Source of the DNA: Desulfobacteraceae bacterium
GTDB lineage: Bacteria > Desulfobacterota > Desulfobacteria > Desulfobacterales > SKZT01
Length of the DNA: 43,516 nucleotides
NCBI GenBank assembly: GCA_007127235.1
Contig: SKZT01000112.1
Location: forward strand, 1 to 43,516
Direction: 5' to 3'
Positions 32,807 to 42,598 of this stretch are shown here, one piece after another; within the stretch, counting starts at the first letter, position 1; the number at the start of each line of letters is the position of its first letter. Made by a program: the position numbers and the translations under genes. Below the pieces are notes generated by a model. It saw nothing but the letters and a program-made list of their open reading frames with translations, was not told the origin of the DNA and did not search any database.

Positions 32807-34468
32807 TTATCCTTTCTTTTGCGAAACGTAGTATTGTTGACCCATGGACAGAAGGTTGTTAACGAGCCAGTATAAGACAAGTCCTGATGAGAAATTGATA
32901 AAAATAAACGTAAAAAGAATTGGCATGAACATCATTAGTTTTGCCTGAGTCGGATCAACAGGAGCAGGGGCCATCTTTTGCTGAAGAAACATGCTGGCGC
33001 CCATAATCAGTGTCAGCACCGGTATTCCATAAGGCGGTTGCATCAGTGGAATATAAATATCCAAATTAAAGAGTCTGTCAGGTGCCGAAAGATCATTGAT
33101 CCACAATACAAAAGGGGCGTGCCTAAGCTCTATGGCTTCATATAGCATTCTGTATAAAGCGAAAAAGACCGGTATTTGTAAAACCATGGGAAGGCACCCT
33201 CCCAGAGGATTGACCTTATAGGTTTTATACAGTCCCATGACTTCCTGATTCACCTTTTTTTTGTCATCTTTATACTTTTCTTTAATTTCATTCATCAATG
33301 GCGCCAGTTTTTTCATTTCATTCATGGACTTATAACTTTTGTTGCCCAGCGGCCAGAGAATGATTTTGACAACAAAGGTCAGGAGGATGATAGCAATACC
33401 GTAATTGGGAATGTAGTCATGGATGAAATTCATCAACCACAGACAGGGTTTGGCGATAAAATCAAACATTCCGAAATTGATTGATTTATCAAGTCCGTTA
33501 TTCATTTGGCTTAAAAGCCTCATGTTTTTAGGCCCAAAAAAAACATCGTATTCAAAAGTGCTAACACTCCCCTTTTCCATGTTAATCAGGGGTTCACGAT
33601 AGCTGTTGTAGACTATTCTGCCGCCTGCATCCTGCAGAAGCATTTCAGCGTTTTTCACCTCTTTTGGAACAATGCTGTTCATAAAATAAATGGTTTCGAG
33701 GCCGACCCATTTTATTCTTCCTGAATTAACCGGTTCCTTTTTTATGTCGCCAAGTTTTACCTTGTGAACTTTGCCGTCGATCAATCCACTGGGGCCCACA
33801 AAACCGTAATAAGTGGTGCCTGGCTCCATTTGATTTACCAAAGTAACTTTCAGCTGGTCCACAATATCTCTTTCAGAACTGTTTTTCACACGAACCACCA
33901 TGGTTATCAGGTAGGTGTCAGGCGAAAAGATGTACTCTTTTTCAAAAATAACCCCCTCCGGCGATAACCATTGGTAGGTAATGGTTTCTGTTTGGTTATA
34001 TACCCTTATGGTTTCACCGGCAGCCTTACTTACAAAAATCGCATCATTGAGGCCCTGGATACTGTTGTTTTGAAAGGAGCACTGCAAGCTGCCGTTTCCA
34101 ATTTCCTTAGAAATCAATTCTTTTAGAGGGGCATTCTCGTCAACGCTTTCCCTGTAATTTTTCAAAGTAAAACTTTGAAAGGTTGCTCCTTTTTCTGAAA
34201 TACTCACCGTATATAGAGGTGTATCGATTATGGTCGCACGGATTTCGTAATCCTCAATTCCATGTATCTGCTCATCCATAGACTTTTTGAGTTCTTCTTC
34301 TATTTGAAAAGTAAAATCCCGGGGCGTTTTATCTTCAGTCTCCTGCTCGGTAGTATGAGTTTCCCTGGGTAATCTTTCTAAATCTCCTCTATCTACGAAA
34401 AATACTTCCCAAAGTATAAATATTAAAAAAGATAGTACGATAGCAATAAATATGCGAGCATGCTCCAT
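32807..34468 (-). CDS. yidC: Membrane protein insertase YidC
   Basis: A 553-residue YidC of the long Gram-negative type: an N-terminal membrane helix (FIAIVLSFLIFILWEVFF), a large periplasmic beta domain (about residues 60-330), then five membrane segments with GWAIILLT-like sequence (NYGIAIILLTFVVKIILWPL), the cytoplasmic loop SYKSMNEMKKLAPLMNEIKE, NPLGGCLPMVLQIPVFFALY and FSSGLVLYWLVNNLLSMGQQ. It inserts and folds inner-membrane proteins with or without SecYEG. About 140 bp separate it from yidD upstream, without an obvious promoter. Confidence 0.96.
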   Translation of the reverse strand: MEHARIFIAIVLSFLIFILWEVFFVDRGDLERLPRETHTTEQETEDKTPRDFTFQIEEELKKSMDEQIHGIEDYEIRATIIDTPLYTVSISEKGATFQSFTLKNYRESVDENAPLKELISKEIGNGSLQCSFQNNSIQGLNDAIFVSKAAGETIRVYNQTETITYQWLSPEGVIFEKEYIFSPDTYLITMVVRVKNSSERDIVDQLKVTLVNQMEPGTTYYGFVGPSGLIDGKVHKVKLGDIKKEPVNSGRIKWVGLETIYFMNSIVPKEVKNAEMLLQDAGGRIVYNSYREPLINMEKGSVSTFEYDVFFGPKNMRLLSQMNNGLDKSINFGMFDFIAKPCLWLMNFIHDYIPNYGIAIILLTFVVKIILWPLGNKSYKSMNEMKKLAPLMNEIKEKYKDDKKKVNQEVMGLYKTYKVNPLGGCLPMVLQIPVFFALYRMLYEAIELRHAPFVLWINDLSAPDRLFNLDIYIPLMQPPYGIPVLTLIMGASMFLQQKMAPAPVDPTQAKLMMFMPILFTFIFINFSSGLVLYWLVNNLLSMGQQYYVSQKKG

Positions 34469-34608
34469 TTCATTCTCCTGGTTTTATTGGGATTCCCTTT
34501 TGCTAATTTACAGTGTATCTGAAGACAACGTGTTGTTTGCCAACATTTAAGCATAACAGGCGGGTTTAACTGACAAGGAAGATCGGTTCACGGTACTCAA
34601 GTATGTGG

Positions 34609-34905
34609 TTAGTCCGGAAAATCAATTTTATGCGCATTGCTTTTGGTATTATTCGGGCCGATTTTGTTGTTTTTTTCCGGCACAGCGTCGTATCCACCGG
34701 GATGAAACGGGTGACACTTGAACAGCCGTTTTAACATAAGAATCATTCCCCGGACAGGACCGTGCAGATTAATTGCCTGGTAAGCATAAGCGGAGCAGCT
34801 CGGATAAAATCTGCAATTGGAACCTGTTAATGGAGAGATTATCAATTGGTATAGCCTGATTAAAAAAAGGGATATTTTTTTAATCAGGTGATTTATCGTT
34901 CCCAT
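34609..34905 (-). CDS. yidD: Membrane protein insertion efficiency factor YidD
   Basis: A 98-residue YidD: an amphipathic N-terminus ([17 protein letters not shown]), then the conserved core [38 protein letters not shown] and HPGGYDAVP. The C-terminal 20 residues are longer than usual and polar. It helps YidC-dependent insertion at the inner membrane. It starts 1 bp after the rnpA stop. Confidence 0.94.
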   Translation of the reverse strand: MGTINHLIKKISLFLIRLYQLIISPLTGSNCRFYPSCSAYAYQAINLHGPVRGMILMLKRLFKCHPFHPGGYDAVPEKNNKIGPNNTKSNAHKIDFPD

Positions 34906-34906
34906 G

Positions 34907-35248
34907 TTAATCTATTTTTTTGAACAAATTCTCAAGTGTTTGAAACGTCTTTGTTGAATCCAGATATATGGACTGCTTTTTAGCGACAATGTTAATATCT
35001 CTGTTTTCAGGCAAAGCACTCCTGTTGAGTCTGAAAAATTCTCTGCAATACCGCTTGATTTTATTTCTTTGGACTGCTTTTCCAACCTTTTTGGTCACGG
35101 TAATTCCCAGGCGACTCTTTTCTTTCGAGTTTTCAGAGTAAATAAGGACAAAATGACGGTTGTGAACTTTTTTCCCTTTATCGGATAGTTCTACGTATTC
35201 TTTACGCTTTAAGATTCTGTCCTGTTTTTTGAATTGTTGTGAGACCAA
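34907..35248 (-). CDS. rnpA: Ribonuclease P protein component
   Basis: A 113-residue RnpA with [15 protein letters not shown] near the N-terminus, [21 protein letters not shown] (cited by the family RNR-type core [15 protein letters not shown]) and DINIVAKK. It binds the RNase P RNA and assists 5' maturation of tRNAs. The start is probably TTG 35248, since no in-frame ATG gives a complete N-terminus; AGGT lies 8 nt upstream. It follows rpmH by 67 bp. Confidence 0.93.
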   Translation of the reverse strand: MVSQQFKKQDRILKRKEYVELSDKGKKVHNRHFVLIYSENSKEKSRLGITVTKKVGKAVQRNKIKRYCREFFRLNRSALPENRDINIVAKKQSIYLDSTKTFQTLENLFKKID

Positions 35249-35315
35249 CCCGTTTTACCTATGAAAAATGTCTTTGATCGAATTACCGTAGTTTTATAAT
35301 ATCAGTTTTGCCTTT

Positions 35316-35450
35316 TTAAACGCTGAGTCGTTTTCTTCCTTTGGCTCTTCTTCTTTTAATCACTTTTTGGCCCTGCTTGGTGGACATTCTTTTTAAAAAC
35401 CCGTGAGTTCTGGCCCTTTTGATTCTGCTTGGCTGAAAAGTACGTTTCAT
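35316..35450 (-). CDS. rpmH: 50S ribosomal protein L34
   Basis: A 44-residue L34 that starts [18 protein letters not shown] and continues with [24 protein letters not shown], matching the family over its full length. AAGGAAA lies 6-9 nt before the ATG. It is the first gene of the rpmH-rnpA-yidD-yidC-jag-mnmE run and lies downstream of a good promoter at 35535-35563. Confidence 0.97.
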   Translation of the reverse strand: MKRTFQPSRIKRARTHGFLKRMSTKQGQKVIKRRRAKGRKRLSV

Positions 35451-35534
35451 TTTTATTTCCTTTTACCGTATTGTATTTTTCTGTTTTTTTCAGATTATAA
35501 CCCATTTATTATTATCCGAAAGTATAATTTTCCA

Positions 35535-35563
35535 AATTAACCATATATCTATTTATCTGTCAA
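35535..35563 (-). promoter_or_regulatory. Promoter of the rpmH operon
   Basis: On the minus strand TTGACA (35558-35563) is followed after 17 bp by TTAATT (35535-35540). It lies in the very AT-rich 127-bp gap between rng and rpmH and would start transcription near 35528, about 80 nt before the rpmH start. A TATAAT at 35494-35499 without a good -35 could be a second, weaker start. Confidence 0.5.
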
Positions 35564-35577
35564 TATTGAAATTTTTA

Positions 35578-37143
35578 TCATTTTGTAAAAGATTCAAAAA
35601 AATCAAACTGTTCCATATGAAATTGTTTGTTTGGAAAAATGACCAGTTGTTTTTTTATTTTTTTTTCCAGGTTAACAATGATTCTATTTTCTTCGCCCAG
35701 CAACAGTTCGGCAATTTCGGGGTTAACTCTCAGTGTGCATTTGGTGCCAGCTATATCATAAGCGTCTCTGATTATCTCCCTGTATATATTGTAACAAATG
35801 GTTTTTTTGGAAATAAGGTATCCTTCCCCATCACAATAAAAACAGGGTTCGCACAGCAATTGGTTCAGGGGTTTTTTGATTCGTTTCCGTGTCATCTGGA
35901 TGAGTCCCAGCTCGGACATGGTCAGTATGTGGGTTTTGCTTCTGTCTTTTTTCAATGCTTCGTTAAGGGCTTTATATACCTTTTCCTGGTTTTGTTTTTT
36001 TCCCATATCGATAAAATCGATAATAATGATGCCTCCCAGGTCCCTTAGCCTGATTTGATAGGCAATTTCTTTGACGGCTTCCAGGTTTGTTTTTAAAATG
36101 GTTTCTTCCAGATTGTGTTTTCCCACAAATCTTCCGGTATTAACATCGATGGCTGAAAGGGCTTCGGTCTGTTCGATAACAATATAGCCGCCGGATTTCA
36201 ACCACACCTTTCTTTTCAGTGCCCGGCTGATATCTCCTTCCAGATTATATGCATCAAAAAGGGGTTCAATACCGTCATAGTATTCCACCGAACTTTTCAT
36301 TCCCGGCATAAAATTATCCAAAAAGGAGATAATGGTTTCATATCCATGCCAGGAATCGATAATAAGTTTTTCCACTTCATGCGTCAAAAGGTCTCTGACC
36401 GCCCTTAAACTTACGGTCAATTCTCTATGAATCAAGGTTGCAGGAGAAACATTCTGGTATTTTTTTTTAATATTTTGCCAAATATTTTTCAAAAAAGCCA
36501 TCTCAGTCAAAAGCTTTTCTTGTTCAACCCCCTCTGCAGCAGTACGAACGATATATCCGAATTCATCGCTTTTGACCTCATAAATGAGTTTTCTCAATCT
36601 TTTGCGTTCGTTTTCGTCTTCGATTCTTCTTGACACACCGATATGCTCGGCATTGGGAAGCAACACCAGAAATCTTCCGGGAATAGATACATAACCGGTT
36701 ACCCTCGCGCCCTTGGTGCCCATGGGTGCTTTGGCCACCTGGACCATGATTTCCTGTCCTTCGCAAATCATATCTTCAATTTGAAATGTGGCCCTGGCAT
36801 ATACAGGCTCATGTTGTTCGCTTTCAGGCTCATGTTGTTCGCTTTTTTGAAGGTTATTCTCCGGCTCATTTATTTTTTTATCGTTTAAAAAAAGCTGTTC
36901 ATATTCATTTGCATTTCCAAAAAACAGGTCATTGACGTAAATAAAAGCCGCCTGCTGTAAACCGATATCCACAAATGCCGCCTGCATGCCGGGAAGAACT
37001 CTTCGGACTTTTCCCTTATAAATATTGCCTGCAATATCTGATTCATCATGCCTTTCGATAAACAGCTCCGCAATAGTGCCATCTTCAACGAGTGCAACCC
37101 TTGTTTCATGTTCGAAATCGTTAATAATCAGCTGCTTAAACAT
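35578..37143 (-). CDS. rng: Ribonuclease E/G family endoribonuclease
   Basis: A 521-residue RNase E/G. The N-terminal S1 domain (GNIYKGKVRRVLPGMQAAFVD) is split by an acidic insert at about residues 85-115. The catalytic region has the metal-binding aspartates in SAIDVNTGRFVGK and IIIIDFIDM, then the Zn-link-like CEPCFYCDGEG. Length fits RNase G without the long RNase E tail. It processes rRNA and mRNA. AAAGGA precedes the ATG; the start overlaps the upstream gene by 8 bp. The insert contains a duplicated 7-residue unit (36804-36845). Confidence 0.93.
   Translation of the reverse strand: MFKQLIINDFEHETRVALVEDGTIAELFIERHDESDIAGNIYKGKVRRVLPGMQAAFVDIGLQQAAFIYVNDLFFGNANEYEQLFLNDKKINEPENNLQKSEQHEPESEQHEPVYARATFQIEDMICEGQEIMVQVAKAPMGTKGARVTGYVSIPGRFLVLLPNAEHIGVSRRIEDENERKRLRKLIYEVKSDEFGYIVRTAAEGVEQEKLLTEMAFLKNIWQNIKKKYQNVSPATLIHRELTVSLRAVRDLLTHEVEKLIIDSWHGYETIISFLDNFMPGMKSSVEYYDGIEPLFDAYNLEGDISRALKRKVWLKSGGYIVIEQTEALSAIDVNTGRFVGKHNLEETILKTNLEAVKEIAYQIRLRDLGGIIIIDFIDMGKKQNQEKVYKALNEALKKDRSKTHILTMSELGLIQMTRKRIKKPLNQLLCEPCFYCDGEGYLISKKTICYNIYREIIRDAYDIAGTKCTLRVNPEIAELLLGEENRIIVNLEKKIKKQLVIFPNKQFHMEQFDFFESFTK
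36804..36845. repeat. Perfect 21-bp tandem duplication inside rng
   Basis: The 21-bp unit CAGGCTCATGTTGTTCGCTT plus one T occurs twice head to tail with no difference. In the rng frame it adds a second SEQHEPE unit to the acidic insert of the S1 domain. The identity of the copies suggests recent slippage. Confidence 0.9.
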
Positions 37144-39673
37144 CTTTGTCCTTTCTGTGAACCGATTGTTTGATAATTTTTGCCTGACAGATATTTTCTT
37201 CAGAAAGGCCGAAAATATGTTTTACGATTTCCGATGGCCTCAACTTTATTCCGGGCTCAAAAGAAATTGTCAGCAACAGCTTATTGTTATCCAGAATGCG
37301 AATCATCTCAATGATATTTTTTAAATTTACGGTTCTTGTTTTCCCTTTTTTGTTTGTCCTAAAAATATTGAATTCAGCGCTATCAAGAAAATTTTCCAGG
37401 GCGTTTTTGGCAAAAGTGCCTTTTGTCCACTCAACGCTATAGGTAACTTCAGCAATTGCCGGGCTTTTTAAGTTTTTTTCAACCAGATCGCATTTCAGTA
37501 TTTTAAGGTATTCGGGAAGTTTCGAATTCATTAGTTGTGCAATATTTTCATGTTTAACATCTTTTTCAACATCCATAAAAAATTGTTCTTCAAGACTTTC
37601 CATACCCAGCGGCAGGGGGTCTTCGAAAGAAATTTTAGGCATGGGATGAAATCCTTTGGAAAAGCTTATGGCAATATTTGCTCTTCGAATGGCCCGCAAA
37701 AAGATATTAACCATTTCAAGATGTCCGAAGTATTTGGCTTTTCCGGTTTTTGAATAGACTACCCTGATTTTTTTGATCTGTTTTTCTTCCGGGACTTGAA
37801 CAACGTCATCTTTTTTTTCCACCGCAGCCCGGCTCTTGCTAAAAACAGGCTGTGTTTTTTGAAAATCACAGACCCCACATATCTGACATTTCCCATCTCT
37901 GCAATCCGGGGTTAATTTTCCATCGATTGCTTTAGACCATTCTTGTCTGAAAAAACGCTTATCCACCCGACAATTCATATGATCCCATGGCAAAGGCTCA
38001 TCGGGATTTCTTTTGCGTGTTGTATAAAATTCAGGATCGATTCCCATCTCCTGAACACTTGCAATCCACTTGTCATAATGGAAGTGGTCACTCCAGCCAT
38101 CCAGCCGGCATCCTTTGTCAAAAGCATGGATCAGCAAATTGGTCAATTGGCGGTCTCCTCTTGCAAACAAGCCCTCTATCTGACTTGTTTCAGGTTGTTG
38201 CCATTTTATTTGAACACCTTTGCCTTTGAATTCTTTTTGAATCCGATAAATAATTTCCCTTGAGTATTGCAAGGGGATCTGTTCAGCCCACTGAAAGGGT
38301 GTATGGGGTTTTGGAATAAAAGTAGTAAAACTGGCATTGATATTGAAGCCACTTTTTTCCAAACCCTTGATTTTCCTTATATTTTTTATAAACTGGATTG
38401 TCTGGCGCAAGTCGTCTTCGGTTTCCGTGGGAAGTCCGATCATAAAATAGAGCTTAACGGTTTTCCACCCCAATTTTACAGCATCATGGACAGTTTTATT
38501 AATTTGATCTTCGTTTATATTTTTGTTGATCACATTTCGTAATCTTTGGCTTCCGGCTTCCGGAGCTATGGTAAATCCGGTTTTTCGAACTTTTTTAATT
38601 TGTTCCATAAGCGATGATGTCAAGGTACCGGCTCTGAAAGAAGGCAGCGAAACGGCGATATGCTTTTTTTGGTATCTGTACATCAGATTTTCGAGAAGCC
38701 AGGAAATTTCTGAATAATCGCCGCTGCTAAGGGACATGAGGGAGATGTCTTCATATCCGGTGGATTGAATGCATTTTTCCAACAGACCAATAATAGTGTC
38801 ACAATTTCTTTCCCTCACCGGCCTATAAATCATTCCTGCCTGACAAAACCGGCATCCTCTTGAACAACCCCGTGCAATTTCCATCCTCAACCGGTCATGA
38901 ACCGGCTTTCCAAACGGAACCACAGGGTTTTCAGGAAAAGGTGCCCGATTTAAATCGGTCACCAATGCTTTGGTAACAGACTTTCGGTTTTCAAAGAGGG
39001 GTCGGGGAATAATGGTGCAGCAATCGCCAATTTTTACATTCTGATCCTCAAAATAAGATGGAATATATACACCTTCGATATCCGACCATTGTTTAAGAAT
39101 GTCATCTTTTTTTCCAATACCGTTTTGTTTGCATTCCATAAATTTTCGCGCCATTTGCATGCAGACTTCTTCACCGTCGCCAAAAACGATTGCATCGAAA
39201 ATTCCGGCCACAGGTTCAGGGTTGCAGGCGCAGGGACCTCCGGCAATAATAAGCGGGTGCGACTCATCTCTTTGCCTGGCAAGAAACGGTATTTGCGATA
39301 ATTTAAGGATCGTTAAAATGTTGGTATAGTTGAGCTCATACAGCAGACTGAAGCCGACGATATCGAATAATTTCAATGGTTTTTGCGATTCCAGAGACAG
39401 CAGGGGAATTTTTTTTTCCTCGAGTCGATGCTGCATATCGACAGCAGGGCAAAAAACTCTTTCAGCCAGAATATCAGGATGAGCGTTAAGTATGGCATAT
39501 AAAATCTGAATGCCAAAATGTGATGTTCCTATTTCATAAAGGTCCGGAAAAGCAAGTGCCATTTTTAAAGAGGTTTTGCGGAAGTCTTTTTTGACAGCAT
39601 TGATCTCTGATCCTAAATACCGACTTGGCATGGTAATGTGATTTAAGATATCTTGATAAGTACAGTTTGCCAT
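37136..39673 (-). CDS. TIGR03960 radical SAM protein fused to DUF2344 (TIGR03936)
   Basis: An 845-residue fusion. The N-terminal part (about 1-240) is a B12-binding-like domain (MALAFPDLYEIGTSHFGIQI, FDIVGFSLLYELNYTNILT, IIAGGPCACNPEPVAGIFD). The radical SAM core has the cluster motif GCSRGCRFCQAG (about residue 275) and continues to about 540. A cysteine group CQICGVCDF is at about 625. The last 200 residues are DUF2344 (RVVYSKTGKAKYFGHLEMVN, FSKGFHPMPKISFEDPLPLG). This fusion commonly precedes rng in Desulfobacterota and clostridia, and a ribosome- or RNA-related modification has been suspected, but I know no established reaction. It overlaps rng by 8 bp. Confidence 0.92.
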   Translation of the reverse strand: MANCTYQDILNHITMPSRYLGSEINAVKKDFRKTSLKMALAFPDLYEIGTSHFGIQILYAILNAHPDILAERVFCPAVDMQHRLEEKKIPLLSLESQKPLKLFDIVGFSLLYELNYTNILTILKLSQIPFLARQRDESHPLIIAGGPCACNPEPVAGIFDAIVFGDGEEVCMQMARKFMECKQNGIGKKDDILKQWSDIEGVYIPSYFEDQNVKIGDCCTIIPRPLFENRKSVTKALVTDLNRAPFPENPVVPFGKPVHDRLRMEIARGCSRGCRFCQAGMIYRPVRERNCDTIIGLLEKCIQSTGYEDISLMSLSSGDYSEISWLLENLMYRYQKKHIAVSLPSFRAGTLTSSLMEQIKKVRKTGFTIAPEAGSQRLRNVINKNINEDQINKTVHDAVKLGWKTVKLYFMIGLPTETEDDLRQTIQFIKNIRKIKGLEKSGFNINASFTTFIPKPHTPFQWAEQIPLQYSREIIYRIQKEFKGKGVQIKWQQPETSQIEGLFARGDRQLTNLLIHAFDKGCRLDGWSDHFHYDKWIASVQEMGIDPEFYTTRKRNPDEPLPWDHMNCRVDKRFFRQEWSKAIDGKLTPDCRDGKCQICGVCDFQKTQPVFSKSRAAVEKKDDVVQVPEEKQIKKIRVVYSKTGKAKYFGHLEMVNIFLRAIRRANIAISFSKGFHPMPKISFEDPLPLGMESLEEQFFMDVEKDVKHENIAQLMNSKLPEYLKILKCDLVEKNLKSPAIAEVTYSVEWTKGTFAKNALENFLDSAEFNIFRTNKKGKTRTVNLKNIIEMIRILDNNKLLLTISFEPGIKLRPSEIVKHIFGLSEENICQAKIIKQSVHRKDKDV

Positions 39674-39727
39674 GATATGTTGTTTCTTTTTCCTTATAAT
39701 ATTTTCAAAGATTGTTTTTTGCTTCTT

Positions 39728-41158
39728 ATGATCAGTTTATTATTTAAATACATTAGTGGTCATCATAGAAATTCTTTATTTTTTTTGAATTTTGCAGGGT
39801 TCCTTTTTCTAGTTTCTTTATTTTTACCTTTAAAGGTTTTTTCTCAGTCATATCCAAGAGAAAACGCCGTGGTACAAGCGGTTCGAAAAATCAGCCCCGC
39901 TGTTGTCAATATCAGCAGCGAATATGAAGTTACCCGAAGACCGCATCCCTTTTCAAGGCATGGCACAGATTCCTTTTTTGACTTTTTCTTCAGAGATTTT
40001 TTCGACCCCGGTTATGAACGTAAATTTAAACGCACCAGCTTAGGTTCCGGGGTAATCATTGATGGCAAAAAAGGATTTATTTTAACAAATGCACATGTTA
40101 TCAAAGCCTCGGGCAACATTACGGTTATTTTAAATGATGAAAGAGAGTTTCAAGCCTTTGTAAAAGGATCGGATTCCGAATCTGATCTTGCCGTGCTTCA
40201 AATCGATACCCAGCAACCTATTCCCTCTGTTTCCATGGGTAATTCCGCGGATTTGATGATCGGGGAAACCGTTATTGCCATTGGGAACCCCTTTGGTTTT
40301 TCCCACACCGTTACAACAGGCGTTATCAGCGCCATCAATCGAAGTATCAGATCCAATGGCGTCGTATATCACAATTTTATTCAAACAGATGCATCAATCA
40401 ATCCAGGCAACAGCGGCGGCCCGCTTTTGAATATTAACGGAGAACTTATCGGCGTCAACACCGCCGTTTATTCCAAGGCTCAGGGCATCGGCTTTGCCAT
40501 TCCTATCAATACCGCAAAAAGAATCGTTTCAGACCTGATTCAATATGGTGAAGTGGTTCCGGTCTGGACAGGTATCAGGGTTCAGCAGCTCGATGCCAAC
40601 CTCATCGCATACAAAAAACTTCCCAAAAATACCTCCGGCATTTTAGTCAGTGACATTGAAAAATCAAGCCCTGCAGTAAAGACGGAGATTTTACCCGGTG
40701 ATATCATTATCTCCATGGCAAATCGACCTATTTCTTCCATACAGTCTTTTCACGCCATCCTCAGAGACTTTGCCCCGGGAGATAAAATCCGGCTGGTTTT
40801 ACTCAGAGACGGCAAACAACATCAGGTGTCACTGATTGCATCCTCATTTCCTGTCGAAAGAGCCATGGAATTGTCCCAGCGCTTATTGGGTATCCGTGTA
40901 GAAGACATTTCTTTAACCAAACGTCTTCGTCATAAAATAAAACCCGATAGCGGCGTTATAATCACTGATATTTTGCCGGATTCCTATCTTTACGAAATCG
41001 GTGTACGGACAGGAGATGTGATTGTAAAGCTCGACGAAAATATCATTGAAAATGTTGACGATTATAAGAAAATCATCATTAAATACAGGACTAAATCTTC
41101 AGTAGTTCTCCTTCTCCAAAGAGGAGAAAACAAATATTATATCACTGTCAGGTTATAA
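39728..41158 (+). CDS. Trypsin-like serine protease, HtrA/Deg family
   Basis: A periplasmic protease of about 476 residues. A signal peptide (FFLNFAGFLFLVSLFLPLKV) is followed by the protease domain with the His-Asp-Ser triad in TNAHVI, SDLAVLQID and NPGNSGGPLL. Two PDZ domains follow (about residues 300-380 and 395-475: GILVSDIEKSSPAVK and GVIITDILPDSYLYEIGVRTGD). HtrA proteases degrade or refold misfolded envelope proteins. The start is uncertain: ATG 39728 gives a normal signal peptide; ATG 39653 or 39677 would overlap or abut the divergent radical SAM gene. No ribosome binding site clearly decides. Confidence 0.92.
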   Translation: MISLLFKYISGHHRNSLFFLNFAGFLFLVSLFLPLKVFSQSYPRENAVVQAVRKISPAVVNISSEYEVTRRPHPFSRHGTDSFFDFFFRDFFDPGYERKFKRTSLGSGVIIDGKKGFILTNAHVIKASGNITVILNDEREFQAFVKGSDSESDLAVLQIDTQQPIPSVSMGNSADLMIGETVIAIGNPFGFSHTVTTGVISAINRSIRSNGVVYHNFIQTDASINPGNSGGPLLNINGELIGVNTAVYSKAQGIGFAIPINTAKRIVSDLIQYGEVVPVWTGIRVQQLDANLIAYKKLPKNTSGILVSDIEKSSPAVKTEILPGDIIISMANRPISSIQSFHAILRDFAPGDKIRLVLLRDGKQHQVSLIASSFPVERAMELSQRLLGIRVEDISLTKRLRHKIKPDSGVIITDILPDSYLYEIGVRTGDVIVKLDENIIENVDDYKKIIIKYRTKSSVVLLLQRGENKYYITVRL

Positions 41159-41195
41159 ATGTATACCTGTCAAAAAATATTTTGGAGATCAAATT

Positions 41196-42578
41196 ATGTT
41201 TCGTTCCAAAATCAATAGGCTCTTGAAGTCAGAATCTCCTTTGGATAAGGTGCTTGTTAAAGGATGGATTCGTACACGAAGGGATTCCAAGTCTTTTTCA
41301 TTTATAGAGTTAAATGACGGTTCGTGTTTGGAAAATCTTCAGATAATCGCATCAGATACCCTTGAAAACTACAGCCAAATAAAGAATCTGACAACGGGTG
41401 CTTCAATTTCGGTGGTGGGTAAAATGATGGAATCCCCCGGAAAAGGGCAAAAATGGGAACTTGATGCCACTGATATCCATGTACTCGGATTGTCTCCTGA
41501 AAATTACCCTCTTCAAAAAAAACGTCATAATGATGATTTTCTGCGAACCATTGCTCATTTGCGCCCTCGGACCAATAAGTATGGAGCCACTTTTCGCATC
41601 AGGTCCGAACTTTCCTTTGCTATCCATAAGTATTTCAGGGAAAAAGATTTTTATTATGTTCACACGCCCATTATCACGGCTTCCGATTGTGAAGGAGCGG
41701 GTGAAATGTTCAATATAACGGCCTTTGACCTGGATAATGCGCCCAAAGTGGATGGAAAAACCGACTTTTCCATGGATTTTTTTGGAAAAGAAGCCAAATT
41801 AACCGTATCAGGGCAGTTATCGGCTGAAATGTTAGCCTTGGCATTAGGTAATGTTTACACTTTTGGTCCTACCTTCAGAGCCGAAAATTCAAATACGCGC
41901 CGGCATGCCGCGGAATTCTGGATGGTCGAGCCGGAGATGGCCTTTTATGATTTATTTGAAAATATGGACCTTGCTGAAGACTTCATTAAGAGTTTGACGT
42001 CTCATATTCTTTCTCACTGCAGCAATGATATAAAATTGTTTGCTAACTTCGTTGACAAAAACCTTTTGTCAAGACTTGAAAAAACAATGACAGAAAGATT
42101 TGCTCGAATTACTTATGAAGATGCCGTTAAAATTATCAACAACTCGGGCCGCACATTTGAATACGATTTAAGTTTTGGAAAAGCGCTACAAGCAGAACAT
42201 GAACGTTTTTTAACTGAAATTTATTTCGGCGGCCCCGTTATTGTTTATCATTATCCAAAAGATAACAGCCCTTTTTACATGCGTCTGAATGATGACCATC
42301 GCACGGTGGCCAACATGGATATTTTACTGCCAACCGTTGGTGAAATTATCGGTGGAAGTCAGCGTGAAGAGCGTCTGGATGTATTGGTTTCCCGGATGGA
42401 TGAACTTGGACTCAACCAGCAGGATTACTGGTGGTATGTTGATTCGAGAAAGTTCGGGACTGCCCCTCACAGCGGTTTTGGGCTTGGTTTTGAACGAATG
42501 ATGATGTTTCTCACAGGCATATCCAATATCCGCGATGTTATTGCATTTCCCAGGACACCTAAAAACATTGAATTTTAA
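41196..42578 (+). CDS. asnS: Asparaginyl-tRNA synthetase
   Basis: A 460-residue class IIb synthetase. The N-terminal OB anticodon domain (VLVKGWIRTRRDSKSFSFIE) leads to motif 1, motif 2 (FGPTFRAENSNTRRHAAEFW) and motif 3 (GFGLGFERMMMFLTG). The ending NIRDVIAFPRTP and the segment VGEIIGGSQREERLD identify AsnRS rather than AspRS. It charges tRNA-Asn directly, so the organism need not rely only on the amidotransferase route. TTGGAGA precedes the ATG. It lies 37 bp after the htrA-type gene. Confidence 0.96.
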   Translation: MFRSKINRLLKSESPLDKVLVKGWIRTRRDSKSFSFIELNDGSCLENLQIIASDTLENYSQIKNLTTGASISVVGKMMESPGKGQKWELDATDIHVLGLSPENYPLQKKRHNDDFLRTIAHLRPRTNKYGATFRIRSELSFAIHKYFREKDFYYVHTPIITASDCEGAGEMFNITAFDLDNAPKVDGKTDFSMDFFGKEAKLTVSGQLSAEMLALALGNVYTFGPTFRAENSNTRRHAAEFWMVEPEMAFYDLFENMDLAEDFIKSLTSHILSHCSNDIKLFANFVDKNLLSRLEKTMTERFARITYEDAVKIINNSGRTFEYDLSFGKALQAEHERFLTEIYFGGPVIVYHYPKDNSPFYMRLNDDHRTVANMDILLPTVGEIIGGSQREERLDVLVSRMDELGLNQQDYWWYVDSRKFGTAPHSGFGLGFERMMMFLTGISNIRDVIAFPRTPKNIEF

Positions 42579-42598
42579 ACACAAAAAAGGTTTTTTAC

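Noticed and set aside
35451-35577. AT-rich rng-rpmH gap as the replication origin
   Set aside because: No DnaA-box cluster is visible and dnaA is absent; the gap is explained by a promoter.
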